A DNA stretch of 64,000 nucleotides from NCBI GenBank assembly GCA_964612485.1, contig CAZTFF010000006.1, positions 62,001 through 126,000 on the forward strand, written 5' to 3'. The stretch's first letter is position 1; each line of letters begins with the position of its first letter. The translations under genes were made by a program, and so were the position numbers. Below the pieces are notes generated by a model. That model ran no database searches. It was not told where the DNA came from and saw only the letters and a program-made list of their open reading frames with translations. This DNA comes from JAFGNV01 sp964612485 (GTDB lineage Bacteria; Chloroflexota; Anaerolineae; 4572-78; J111). Below are positions 33,769-42,321 of the stretch, piece after piece.

Positions 33769-36102
33769 ATGCGAAAAATAACCTGGATTATCCTGGCAGT
33801 TGTGGCGGTGCTGGCCCTGTTTGGCTTTGTCATTGGCCGCTTCATCTACTACGGCACCGGCAGCGCCGGCGCTTACTCCCCGCCCGACCGCCCCCGCGCA
33901 ACCGTGCAAGTGGAAGCAGCTCCAATGTCGGCCCGGCTGCAAGCCGTAGACAATCCCGTAGATAGCCGGGGCGTACTGGTAATTGATTACGCCCACAACA
34001 ACGCCCTGTTTGTTGAAGAATTGAACGTGCTGCTTTCCAAGGTGGTGGACCGGGGGTACAGCTATGAAATTCTCGCCAGAAGTAGCAGCGATGACGAGGA
34101 AAACGGGAACGGCAACGGCCTGGCCGCTAAACTTCGCTACGCCCAGGCGCTGCTGCTGCCCCTGCCCCGGAGCGATTACAGCCCGGAAGAGATCACCGAA
34201 ATCAAACGTTTTGTGGACAAAGGCGGGCGGGTGCTGATGATCAGCGATCCCACCCGCACCCTGGCCGTTGAACCTATTAATAGTATTGCCGGCGCTTTCG
34301 ACATTATCTACGCCAACGATTATCTCTACAGCCTGGAAAGCAACGACAACAACTATCGAAATGTGGTTTACACTAACTTTGCCGATAGCCCGCTCACCCA
34401 GGGGCTGGATGAGGAGAGCAAGATCATCTTCTACTCCGGCAACTCGGTGTACGCGCCGGATCAGGAGATTATTCTGGCCGATGACGTAACGTACTCCTCC
34501 ACCAGCGAAGGCGGGCGCAACCTGGCCGCCGCCGCCCTCACCAGCGATGACAAAGTGCTGGCGCTGGGCGATCTCACCTTTTTTGGCGAACCCTACAGCA
34601 ACGCCGAAAACAACGAGATGTTCATCAACAACATCGCCGACTTTTTGGCCCGCGATGAACGCAGCTACGATTTCAAAGATTTCCCGTACCTCTTCAACCC
34701 CACCATAGACATTGTGTACGACAACGCGCTGGTTTTCAACAGCCAATTTGACGACTCCGTCCGGCTCAAAGAAACCCTGGAAGCACAGGATTTCACCGTC
34801 AACTTTGTTGATGAAATTGGCAGTGAAAACGATGTGATCTTTGTGGGGCGGTATGAAGACACTGCCGTGGTGCAAGAATATTTGGATGCCGCCGGGATCA
34901 CCATTTTTGAGGCCGACGAAAAAACAGAGGAAGAAGAATTGCTGGTTGATGATGAAGCCGAAGCCGATGAGAACCGGCTGGCGCTGATCAACGACGAACC
35001 GTTTGATGAAGAAGCCAGCTTTGTTGAAGGCCGCATTCAGATCGAAGGTATTGGCGAGTTGGAAAAAGGCGGTTCCACGCTCTTCCACTTACACGAAGAC
35101 GGTGATCGCAACATTCTTATCATTCTTTCTGCCAATTCCGACACCAATGCCGACGCCTTTGACCTGTTGATCGATCAGGAATTCACCGATTGTATGGTCA
35201 ATCCTACCACCGCCATATGCCAGACCGAAGAACCGGGTGACCGGCTCCCGCCCAGCCTGCGCAGCTTCAGAATCGACAACATTCTGATTGTGTCCGACAA
35301 CAGCGGGCGAAAGCGAGACGATGCCCAAACCAGCGTGTTGGAATACTTCAACGTGCTCAGCGATACCTATAGAGTTGACACCCTCAGCACGCTGGAGGAA
35401 GGCTACCCCGAACTGGAAGAAATGCTGGAATACGATGCCATTGTCTGGACCACGGGCGATTATTGGGACGACAGCGTTGGGGCAGAAGGCGCGGAATTGC
35501 TAACCAAATATGTGGAACTTGGCGGCAACCTGATCCTGTCCGGCGCCTCCATTGCCTTTGATTGGGAACACACCGATTTTCTGGCGAACGTGGTTCACGC
35601 CCAATACCACAGTTTTGGAGAACAAACTGATTTACAAGTTGCCCTGCCCAATCACCCCCTCAGCAAAGACATCAAACCCAACGACACCATCAGTTTTGAA
35701 GAATCGCCGTCCGGCGAACCGGTGATGAGCGACGTGGTCAGCAACATGCCCGATGCCAGGGTTATCTTCAACCGGGGATCGCAAAGTGAAGAAGCCGGCG
35801 CGGCCTCGGTGATTGCCTACGAAGATACCCGCGCCAAGATTGCCTACTTTGCCTTTCCCATCTACCTGCTGCCGGCGGAGGCCCAAACGCAGCTCATCAA
35901 CAATACGGTAGATTGGTTCAGTAAAAAACCACTGCCCCTACCTAACGGCAGCGGTGCCCCGCTCCCATCCGAAGAAGACCCCCCCGCTGAAGACAAAGAA
36001 GCCGTACCGGAGGACGACACCGGCCAGAACGGCGAGGACGAAAACGGAAATGGAAATGGTAACGGCGACAACGGAGAAAATGGAAAAAACGGTAACGGAT
36101 AA
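33769..36102 (+). CDS. Membrane-anchored DUF4350/GATase-like protein with Asn-Gly-rich tail
   Basis: 777 residues. An N-terminal membrane anchor (about 5-25) precedes a DUF4350-like domain (about 60-270; RGVLVIDYAHNNALFVEELN, RFVDKGGRVLMISDPTR). An acidic linker (runs of Glu/Asp around 380-420) follows, then a second GATase1/ThuA-like domain (about 500-720; ILIVSDNSG, LTKYVELGGNLILSGASIAF). The tail is low-complexity, of Asn, Gly, Asp and Glu. No catalytic triad is evident. The protein is predicted to face the outside. Paired with the SppA-like protease it could be its substrate or partner. No function is assigned. Confidence 0.75.
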   Translation: MRKITWIILAVVAVLALFGFVIGRFIYYGTGSAGAYSPPDRPRATVQVEAAPMSARLQAVDNPVDSRGVLVIDYAHNNALFVEELNVLLSKVVDRGYSYEILARSSSDDEENGNGNGLAAKLRYAQALLLPLPRSDYSPEEITEIKRFVDKGGRVLMISDPTRTLAVEPINSIAGAFDIIYANDYLYSLESNDNNYRNVVYTNFADSPLTQGLDEESKIIFYSGNSVYAPDQEIILADDVTYSSTSEGGRNLAAAALTSDDKVLALGDLTFFGEPYSNAENNEMFINNIADFLARDERSYDFKDFPYLFNPTIDIVYDNALVFNSQFDDSVRLKETLEAQDFTVNFVDEIGSENDVIFVGRYEDTAVVQEYLDAAGITIFEADEKTEEEELLVDDEAEADENRLALINDEPFDEEASFVEGRIQIEGIGELEKGGSTLFHLHEDGDRNILIILSANSDTNADAFDLLIDQEFTDCMVNPTTAICQTEEPGDRLPPSLRSFRIDNILIVSDNSGRKRDDAQTSVLEYFNVLSDTYRVDTLSTLEEGYPELEEMLEYDAIVWTTGDYWDDSVGAEGAELLTKYVELGGNLILSGASIAFDWEHTDFLANVVHAQYHSFGEQTDLQVALPNHPLSKDIKPNDTISFEESPSGEPVMSDVVSNMPDARVIFNRGSQSEEAGAASVIAYEDTRAKIAYFAFPIYLLPAEAQTQLINNTVDWFSKKPLPLPNGSGAPLPSEEDPPAEDKEAVPEDDTGQNGEDENGNGNGNGDNGENGKNGNG

Positions 36103-36152
36103 TCAGGCCAAAAAGAAGAAGGATTGAAAATATTGACTCCAACTGAGTAAGG

Positions 36153-36185
36153 AGTGACGAGTGAAAACGATTTTCACTCGTCACT
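36153..36185 (+). terminator. Hairpin terminator after the DUF4350 gene
   Basis: AGTGACGAGTGAAAA (36153-36167) and TTTTCACTCGTCACT (36171-36185) form a perfect 15-bp stem with a 3-base loop. The words resemble the inverted short-repeat elements seen behind other stops in this window. Confidence 0.7.
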
Positions 36186-36277
36186 TCTTTAGAGCCTCAA
36201 GGTTGGCTTTAACTCAACTTAAAGATTCTATATTAAGCTTTATGATACCGTGGTTTTAGAGAAAAGGAGAAGAAGCC

Positions 36278-38149
36278 ATGAAAAGAAATCTACTGTTGGT
36301 ATTTATGATTGCTGCCCTGGCTATGGTGGCCGCCCAATGCGGCGCGGTGGCTACCGAAGAACCGGCCCCCGCCGTGCAGCAAGAAGCGGCGGCTGAAGAA
36401 GAAGCAGCCGAGGAAGCTCCCGCCCAAGAAGAGGCTGAAGCCGACCAGGCAATGGAAGAAGAAACGGCTGCCGAGTCTAACGAAGAAATGACCGAAGAAG
36501 AAGCCGATGACCAGGAAGTGGTTAAGGAAGTTGTGGGAGAATCCCAGGCTTCCAAAGCCAAGGAAGTCAGAGGCGTAACCGTGACCAGTGATGAGGAAGT
36601 TGCCTCATTACGGGAACATTACGGCGGCGAATACCGTGACGTTTCTTCGTCCGATGCAGTGAGTTTTCATCCCTACGCCACCACCGATACCGCCTCCAGC
36701 GGCTATCAGAGCCTGGTTTACGCCGGCGGCCTGCTGCGTCTGGATGAAAATACGCTGGAATACATTCCCAACATGGCCGAAAGTTACACCATCTCTGAAG
36801 ACGGCCTGACCTTCACCTTTAAACTCCGCGAAGATATGAAATGGAGCGACGGCGAACCCATCACCGCGCACGATTTCAAGTGGACGTACGACCAATTCAC
36901 CAAGCCGGAAAATGAGTTTCCCTATCTCTCCCAAATTGAATTTGTCACTTCTTATGAAGCGCTAGACGATTACACCATCGAAGCAAAAATTGATGAGATT
37001 TACGCCCCGGCCTTGAGCCAGATTGCCAGTTTGGTAGACCCGCTGCCCAAACACATCTGGGAAGAGCTGGATTGGAACGACCCTGAAACCAACCCCGAAA
37101 TCACAAGTCCCAGCGTGGTTTCCGGCCCTTACAAACTGTTTGAATGGGAACGGGATCAGTTTGCCATTTTTGAGGCCAATGAAAATTACTGGTACCATGG
37201 CCGCCCCAATTTTGATCGCTACATCATCGAAATTGTGCCCGATAACGACATCGGCTACCAGCGCATGAAAAACGGCGAAAGCGACACCGGCCCCATCACC
37301 CCGGAAAACCTGGAAGAAGCCCGCCAACTGGATAACCTGACCGTGTACGAATGGTGGCCCGCCGCCGCCCGCTGGAGTTACGTGGGCCTGAATATGCGCG
37401 AAGGTTTCCCCACCCACGACATCAACGTGCGCCACGCTATCAACTACGCGCTGGATAAAGAATTGATCACGGATGAAGTGATGCTGGGCCAGGCCAAGCG
37501 CCTCTGCTCCACCCTGCCCGAAACCTCGTGGGCCTACAACCCCGACGTGGAATGTTACCCCTACGATCCCGACAAAGCCATTGAGTTGTTTGAAGCCGCC
37601 GGCTACACTTATCAGGATGGCAGCATGGTAGCTGAAAACGGCGAGCCGCTGACACTCACCATGATCTACGGCCCCAACACCAGCCAGACCCTGGAATTGA
37701 TCTCGCTGGCTATTCAGGATTACCTCTCTGAAGTGGGCGTGGAAGTTGAAATTCAAGCCATGGAATGGGCCAGTTTCCTGGAAGCCACCGACGCTGCCGA
37801 ACCGGATTGGGATATGTACCTGGGCGCATGGCGCTCGCCCATTGAGCCGCACATTATGTGGACGCTCTGGGACGAGGATTTCATTCCGCAATTGAACGCC
37901 GTCTACTACATCAACAAAGATGTGGAAGCCCTGTTCGAAGAGGCCGGCAAAACCTACGACACCGACTTCCGCAAAGAAAAATATCAGGAAGTTCAAGAAA
38001 TTCTGGCCGAAGAAGCGCCCTATGTCTTCCTGTTCTACAACAAAGTCTGGAGCGGGCAAAACAACCGCATCCAAGGCATCGAACCGACCGCTTTAGGCAT
38101 CGGCTGGAACAGCGAAGATTGGTACATTGCGGAAGAGGCAATGGAATAG
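36278..38149 (+). CDS. Peptide/oligosaccharide-type ABC transporter solute-binding lipoprotein
   Basis: 623 residues of the SBP_bac_5 (DppA/OppA) family. The signal peptide ends in a lipobox-like VAAQC, so Cys22 or nearby should be lipidated. An acidic Glu/Ala-rich linker follows (about 28-95), then the binding domain: ADGLTFTFKLRED-type region, WSDGEPITAHDFKWTYDQF and ALDKELITDEVM are typical. The ligand may be a peptide, a nickel complex or an oligosaccharide; the sequence does not decide. Two permease genes follow after a strong hairpin. Confidence 0.92.
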   Translation: MKRNLLLVFMIAALAMVAAQCGAVATEEPAPAVQQEAAAEEEAAEEAPAQEEAEADQAMEEETAAESNEEMTEEEADDQEVVKEVVGESQASKAKEVRGVTVTSDEEVASLREHYGGEYRDVSSSDAVSFHPYATTDTASSGYQSLVYAGGLLRLDENTLEYIPNMAESYTISEDGLTFTFKLREDMKWSDGEPITAHDFKWTYDQFTKPENEFPYLSQIEFVTSYEALDDYTIEAKIDEIYAPALSQIASLVDPLPKHIWEELDWNDPETNPEITSPSVVSGPYKLFEWERDQFAIFEANENYWYHGRPNFDRYIIEIVPDNDIGYQRMKNGESDTGPITPENLEEARQLDNLTVYEWWPAAARWSYVGLNMREGFPTHDINVRHAINYALDKELITDEVMLGQAKRLCSTLPETSWAYNPDVECYPYDPDKAIELFEAAGYTYQDGSMVAENGEPLTLTMIYGPNTSQTLELISLAIQDYLSEVGVEVEIQAMEWASFLEATDAAEPDWDMYLGAWRSPIEPHIMWTLWDEDFIPQLNAVYYINKDVEALFEEAGKTYDTDFRKEKYQEVQEILAEEAPYVFLFYNKVWSGQNNRIQGIEPTALGIGWNSEDWYIAEEAME

Positions 38150-38170
38150 CAACCGTAGTTGAACAAAAAT

Positions 38171-38214
38171 TACGCAATACGCAATACGGAAAAAATCGTA
38201 TTGCGTATTGCGTA
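38171..38214. repeat. Perfect inverted heptamer repeat between binding protein and permease genes
   Basis: TACGCAATACGCAATACG (38171-38188) and its exact complement (38197-38214) flank an 8-base A-rich loop. Each arm is built of TACGCAA units. It starts about 20 bases after the binding-protein stop and could stabilise or attenuate the transcript, keeping the binding protein in excess over the permeases. Confidence 0.8.
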
Positions 38215-38247
38215 GACCGAAAGATATAAATCAGGTAAAGAATTTCG

Positions 38248-39285
38248 ATGACCCGCTACATTGTCCGGCGTAGTATTCAATCATTTTTTTTGATGATCGT
38301 GGCCACCATGATCGGTTTTACCGTGTATCAGATGGCGCCGGGCGGTCCCATCCAATTTTTGGATGACGATCCCCAGGCCACCGAGGCCGATACCAACCGG
38401 TTGGCGCGCTTGTACGGGCTGGATCGCTCTGTTCCGGTCCAGTATCTGGTCTGGCTAACGGGCGAAGATTGGCTGCCCAACACCGAAACGTGGCAAAGCG
38501 GGCGCTGCATGGCCGACCCGGAACGGTGCGGTCTGGGCATTATCCGGCTGGATTTTGGCCGATCCTTTTCCTACAAAGGCCGTGCCGCCCTGGACGTCAT
38601 CACCGAACGCATCTGGGCCACCTTTCAACTCGGCTTTGCCAGCCTGGTGCTGAGTATTCTGGGCGGCGTGCCGCTGGGCATTCTGGCCGCGCTCAAACGG
38701 GGCAAATTGACCGACCACATCATCCGGGTTTCCACCGTACTCATCAACGCGGTTCCCCACTGGTGGCTGGGCCTGCTGCTGCTCATTCTTTTGGGCGGTT
38801 ATTTGCGCCTGGTGCCGCTGGGCGGCATGCAAACCATTGGCGACGGCTCGCTGCTGGACCGGCTGCACCACCTGATCTTACCGGCCACCGTGGGCGCCAT
38901 TGGCGGCTGGATCAGCTTCTCCCGCATTTTGCGCTTTGAAATGCTGGAAGTACTGAACCAGGATTACGTGCGCACCGCCCGCGCCAAAGGATTGCAAGAA
39001 CGGCTGGTGCTGTTCCGGCACGTGCTGCGCAACGCCCTGATGCCGTTTGTTACCGGCCTGAGCGGTATCTTTTTGCTGATCTTGTCCGGCTCGGTGCTGT
39101 TTGAACTGGTTTTTGCCTGGCCGGGCATGGGGCGGTTGTTCATCCAGGCCGTTAACGCCCGCGATTACCCGGTGATGATGGCGCTCTTCGTGATTGGTTC
39201 CTTTTTAGGCATTTTGGGCATTTTGATGGTTGACATTCTATACAGCATTGTCGATCCGCGAGTCAAATACGATATTACCAAGTAA
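38248..39285 (+). CDS. ABC transporter permease, DppB/OppB type
   Basis: 345 residues, six membrane helices. The EAA loop is VRTARAKGLQERLVLFRHVL followed by RNALMPF. The extracytoplasmic region between helices 1 and 2 carries an insert with a Cys pair (GRCMADPERCGLG), not usual in DppB. Forms the heterodimeric channel with the next gene. The stop is six bases before the partner. The ATPase subunits that should energise the pair are not in this window. Confidence 0.93.
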   Translation: MTRYIVRRSIQSFFLMIVATMIGFTVYQMAPGGPIQFLDDDPQATEADTNRLARLYGLDRSVPVQYLVWLTGEDWLPNTETWQSGRCMADPERCGLGIIRLDFGRSFSYKGRAALDVITERIWATFQLGFASLVLSILGGVPLGILAALKRGKLTDHIIRVSTVLINAVPHWWLGLLLLILLGGYLRLVPLGGMQTIGDGSLLDRLHHLILPATVGAIGGWISFSRILRFEMLEVLNQDYVRTARAKGLQERLVLFRHVLRNALMPFVTGLSGIFLLILSGSVLFELVFAWPGMGRLFIQAVNARDYPVMMALFVIGSFLGILGILMVDILYSIVDPRVKYDITK

Positions 39286-39291
39286 ACAACC

Positions 39292-40371
39292 ATGGCAGAC
39301 ACTTTATCGCTACCTCGAAAACAAACAAAAAATCAGGATCAGAATGTCGAAATACAGACCTACTGGCAGGCCGTGGGCCGGAAACTGCGCCGCGATAGAA
39401 TTACGATGGCCGCCATTTTTCTGGGATTATTCATGGTCGCTATCACCCTGGCCGCGCCCTGGATCGGCAACAATATTTTGGGCTTTGATCCCACCAACAC
39501 CGATTTACGCAATCGCAAAGCCCCTCCCACCTGGTTTGAAGACGGCTGGGATGTGTTTCAAGATTTCAGCCGCACCTGCCAGGGCAGCGCTGGCTGCCAA
39601 TGGTCTGCCTTGCCGGCCATTTTGCCCGAAATGACGTCCAGCGCGCTCGACGGCATTGGAGAATGCCTGCAAGCCGGCCCCGGCGAGTGCCACTGGCTGG
39701 GCACCGACACCGCCGGGCGCGACGTGCTGACCCGCGCCATTTACGGGGGGCGCATCTCGCTGCGCATTGGGGCTTACGTGGCCTCGCTTTCTATTTTTTT
39801 GGGCATTGTGGTGGGGCTGATCAGCGGTTACTACGCCGCCACCCTGGTAGACGATATTGTCAACGCCGTAATTATGACCCTGAGCAGTATTCCCCTTCTT
39901 TTCCTGCTGATTATCCTGGCCGGAACATTTCCCCTGTTTCGCAGCCCGGAGGGATTATCCTTTTTACTGGGCATCTTTGGCTGGATGGGTGTTTCGCGCC
40001 TGATTCGCGGCCAGATTTTCTCCATCCGGGAAAGAGAATACATCATCGCCAGCCGGGCCATCGGCTCGTCGATCTGGCGGATCATGTTCCGCCACATGCT
40101 GCCCAACGTGGCCTCCATCATCATTGTGGTGGCTATTTTTGATATTGCCGGCGCCATCATTGCCGAGGCCGGGCTGAGCTATTTGGGCGTGGGCATCGGC
40201 CCGCCCCATGCCAGTTGGGGCAATATGATGCAGGGATCGCTGGGCAACTTTACCGATGCGCCCTGGCTGGTGTTAACCCCCGGCCTGTTCATTTTTCTCA
40301 CCACCCTATCCATCTACCTGGTCGGCGACGGCCTGCGGGATGCGCTGGATCCATGGGTGAAACACGAGTAA
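39292..40371 (+). CDS. ABC transporter permease, DppC/OppC type
   Basis: 359 residues with the OppC_N helix (about 38-60) and the C-terminal permease domain. The EAA loop is EYIIASRAIGSSIWRIMFRH. Between helix 1 and the permease core lies a longer than usual external region with two Cys pairs (TCQGSAGCQW and ECLQAGPGECHW). The LGTDTAGRDVLTR motif, conserved in OppC/DppC, follows directly. The matching Cys-containing insert in the partner permease suggests a disulfide-held docking surface for the binding protein. A terminator follows 12 bases after the stop. Confidence 0.93.
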   Translation: MADTLSLPRKQTKNQDQNVEIQTYWQAVGRKLRRDRITMAAIFLGLFMVAITLAAPWIGNNILGFDPTNTDLRNRKAPPTWFEDGWDVFQDFSRTCQGSAGCQWSALPAILPEMTSSALDGIGECLQAGPGECHWLGTDTAGRDVLTRAIYGGRISLRIGAYVASLSIFLGIVVGLISGYYAATLVDDIVNAVIMTLSSIPLLFLLIILAGTFPLFRSPEGLSFLLGIFGWMGVSRLIRGQIFSIREREYIIASRAIGSSIWRIMFRHMLPNVASIIIVVAIFDIAGAIIAEAGLSYLGVGIGPPHASWGNMMQGSLGNFTDAPWLVLTPGLFIFLTTLSIYLVGDGLRDALDPWVKHE

Positions 40372-40382
40372 GGCCGTCCAAG

Positions 40383-40406
40383 CCCTCCCCTGGCGGAGGG
40401 TTTTTT
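40383..40406 (+). terminator. Rho-independent terminator of the Dpp-type operon
   Basis: CCCTCC (40383-40388), 6-base loop, GGAGGG (40395-40400), then six T residues. Confidence 0.8.
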
Positions 40407-40501
40407 ATTTTCCATAAATCCCACCCCACCTGAATCGACTCAAACCCCCAAGCGGTGTAAAATTGCCAAAATTTTTTAAATTAAAAACGGAGGAAACCAC
40501 C

Positions 40502-41977
40502 ATGAGCAATGATTGTTTTCAAGAAATGGCCCATACCTTTGATGATGTTCTATTACTGCCCGGCTACTCCGATGTGCTGCCCGCCGAGGTGAACCTGCGC
40601 ACCCGCCTCATCCGCGACATCTGGCTGAATATTCCCCTGGTGGCCGCCGCCATGGATACCGTCACCGAAGCCCGGTTAGCCATCGCCCTGGCTCGCGAAG
40701 GCGGGATTGGCGTTCTGCATCGCAATATGTCGATTGAAGACCAGGCCGCCCACGTGGACCGGGTCAAACGCTCCGAGGCCGGGATGATCACCAACCCCAT
40801 CACCTTGCACCCCCACAACACCCTGGCCGAGGCCGAAGAATTGATGGGCCGTTACCACATTTCCGGCATCCCCATCACCTCCCCCCAAGACAAAGGCAAA
40901 TTGATTGGCATCCTCACCAACCGCGATGTGCGTTTTGCCAGCCATTGGGATGATCCCATCGCCGACTATATGACCGACCAAAATCTGGTAACAGCCCCCA
41001 TCGGTACCACCCTGGAAGAAGCCAAATGTATTTTGCAGGATAACAAAATTGAGAAACTACCGCTGGTGGATGATCGAGGCTATCTCAAAGGTCTCATCAC
41101 CGTCAAAGACATCAGCAAAAAACGCGATTACCCGCTGGCCAATGCCGATGAACAGGGCCGTCTCCGCGTGGCCGCCGGCATTGGCGTGGGCCAGGATTAC
41201 CAGGATCGGCTGGCTGCCCTGGTTGACGCGCAGGTTGATGTGGTGGTGGTGGATACCGCCCACGGGCACTCGCGCAAGGTGATCGAGGCCATTCACTGGA
41301 TCCGCCAAACCTATCCCGTTCTGCCGGTGATCGGCGGCAATGTAGCCACCGCCGACGGCGTGCGGGCGCTCATCGAAGCCGGAGCCGAGGCGATCAAAGT
41401 TGGCGTAGGGGCCGGCTCTATCTGCACCACGCGGGTGGTGGCCGGCGTGGGCGTGCCCCAACTGACCGCGGTGATGGAATGCGTCAAGGCGGCCAACGAA
41501 TACGAGGTGCCTATTATTGCCGACGGGGGCATCAAATACTCCGGCGATGCCGTCAAAGCGCTGGCTGGCGGCGCTGCCGCGGTGATGCTGGGCAGTTTGT
41601 TGGCCGGCGTTGAAGAATCGCCCGGCGAAATCGTAGTCTACGAAGGCCGATCTTACAAAGATTATCGCGGCATGGGCAGCCTGGGCGCGATGAGCCGTTT
41701 CAGCAAAGACCGGTACGGCACCGGCCAATCCGACAGCGGCAAAACCGTGCCCGAAGGCGTGGAAGGCCGCGTACCCTACAAAGGCAGCCTGTCTGATTTT
41801 GTGTACCAGTTTGTCGGCGGGATTCGATCCGGGATGGGGTATGTGGGCGCTCATAATCTGCAAGAACTAAGAAACAAGGCCAAATTTGCGCCTATCAGTA
41901 ACGCCGGGTTGCTGGAAAGCCACCCACACAGCGTGGTTTTAACCAAAGAAGCGCCCAACTACAGCCCGCGCAAGTAA
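40502..41977 (+). CDS. guaB: IMP dehydrogenase
   Basis: 491 residues from the ATG at 40502, which follows a GGAGG-like site; the longer frame begins in non-coding AT-rich sequence. TFDDVLLLPGYSDVLPAEV is the N-terminal barrel entry. Two CBS domains occupy about 90-205. VGVGAGSICTTRVVAGVGVP contains the catalytic Cys loop. The flap region (RYGTGQSDSGKTVPEGVEGR) is intact. It catalyses the NAD-dependent oxidation of IMP to XMP, the first step to GMP. It has its own transcription unit or shares the purine region. A separate strong promoter begins right after it for purL. Confidence 0.97.
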   Translation: MSNDCFQEMAHTFDDVLLLPGYSDVLPAEVNLRTRLIRDIWLNIPLVAAAMDTVTEARLAIALAREGGIGVLHRNMSIEDQAAHVDRVKRSEAGMITNPITLHPHNTLAEAEELMGRYHISGIPITSPQDKGKLIGILTNRDVRFASHWDDPIADYMTDQNLVTAPIGTTLEEAKCILQDNKIEKLPLVDDRGYLKGLITVKDISKKRDYPLANADEQGRLRVAAGIGVGQDYQDRLAALVDAQVDVVVVDTAHGHSRKVIEAIHWIRQTYPVLPVIGGNVATADGVRALIEAGAEAIKVGVGAGSICTTRVVAGVGVPQLTAVMECVKAANEYEVPIIADGGIKYSGDAVKALAGGAAAVMLGSLLAGVEESPGEIVVYEGRSYKDYRGMGSLGAMSRFSKDRYGTGQSDSGKTVPEGVEGRVPYKGSLSDFVYQFVGGIRSGMGYVGAHNLQELRNKAKFAPISNAGLLESHPHSVVLTKEAPNYSPRK

Positions 41978-42321
41978 AACCGAACGCGCTTTTTGACACA
42001 CCGTATCCTTTGCATATAATGAAACCAATCTGCACTATAACTCGCTTCACGCAATTCTGCTCATTTGTGGCCCCTATCCATCTGTTTGAGGCGTAACGCG
42101 AGCGAATCATTTGAAAGATTAAATGAGTACCAGGTTGATTGCGCGTTTCAAAATAAATAAATCAACAATTTTTTTGATACCTTCCACGTCTGGCGCGCAA
42201 CAAACCTGGGCGCTTATATCATCGTACCTTGTGCCATTCCCAACTCCCGCCGAGTCTATCTGGCGGGAGTTCGTTTTTTTCCATAAAAATATAGCGCCAC
42301 GATTTTTCAAGGAAAGAAAGA
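41978..42321 (+). promoter_or_regulatory. Long structured leader of the purine operon
   Basis: Promoter TTGACA (41993-41998), 16 bases, TATAAT (42015-42020) with an extended TGC. The leader of about 300 bases holds a stem CTCGCTTCACGC/GCGTAACGCGAG (near 42041 and 42090) and a 14-bp stem interrupted by a 2x2 loop: CCAGGTT-ga-TTGCGCG (42130-42145) with CGCGCAA-ca-AACCTGG (42194-42209). The same left strand can instead pair with AATCAAC (42160-42166) followed by seven T residues. A strong terminator closes the leader at 42242-42280. The purine riboswitch consensus is not visible. The layout suggests transcription attenuation. Confidence 0.6.
42242..42280 (+). terminator. Intrinsic terminator in the purL leader (attenuator candidate)
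   Basis: AACTCCCGCC (42242-42251) and GGCGGGAGTT (42262-42271) form a perfect 10-bp stem with a 10-base loop, followed by seven T (42274-42280). It lies downstream of a strong promoter and about 40 bases before the purL start, with no gene between, so read-through must be regulated or incomplete. Confidence 0.8.

Noticed and set aside
33100..35088. A 662-residue open frame on the minus strand across the protease and DUF4350 genes
   Set aside because: It is antisense to two well-supported genes, has no recognisable domain or start signal, and its composition (Phe, Val, His, Gln rich) is that of a codon shadow.
36962..38074. A 370-residue minus-strand frame
   Set aside because: Antisense shadow of the binding-protein gene, without family features.
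42021..42241. Known purine (guanine/adenine) riboswitch
   Set aside because: The conserved three-way junction words and loop-loop sequences are not present; only generic stems and a terminator can be supported.
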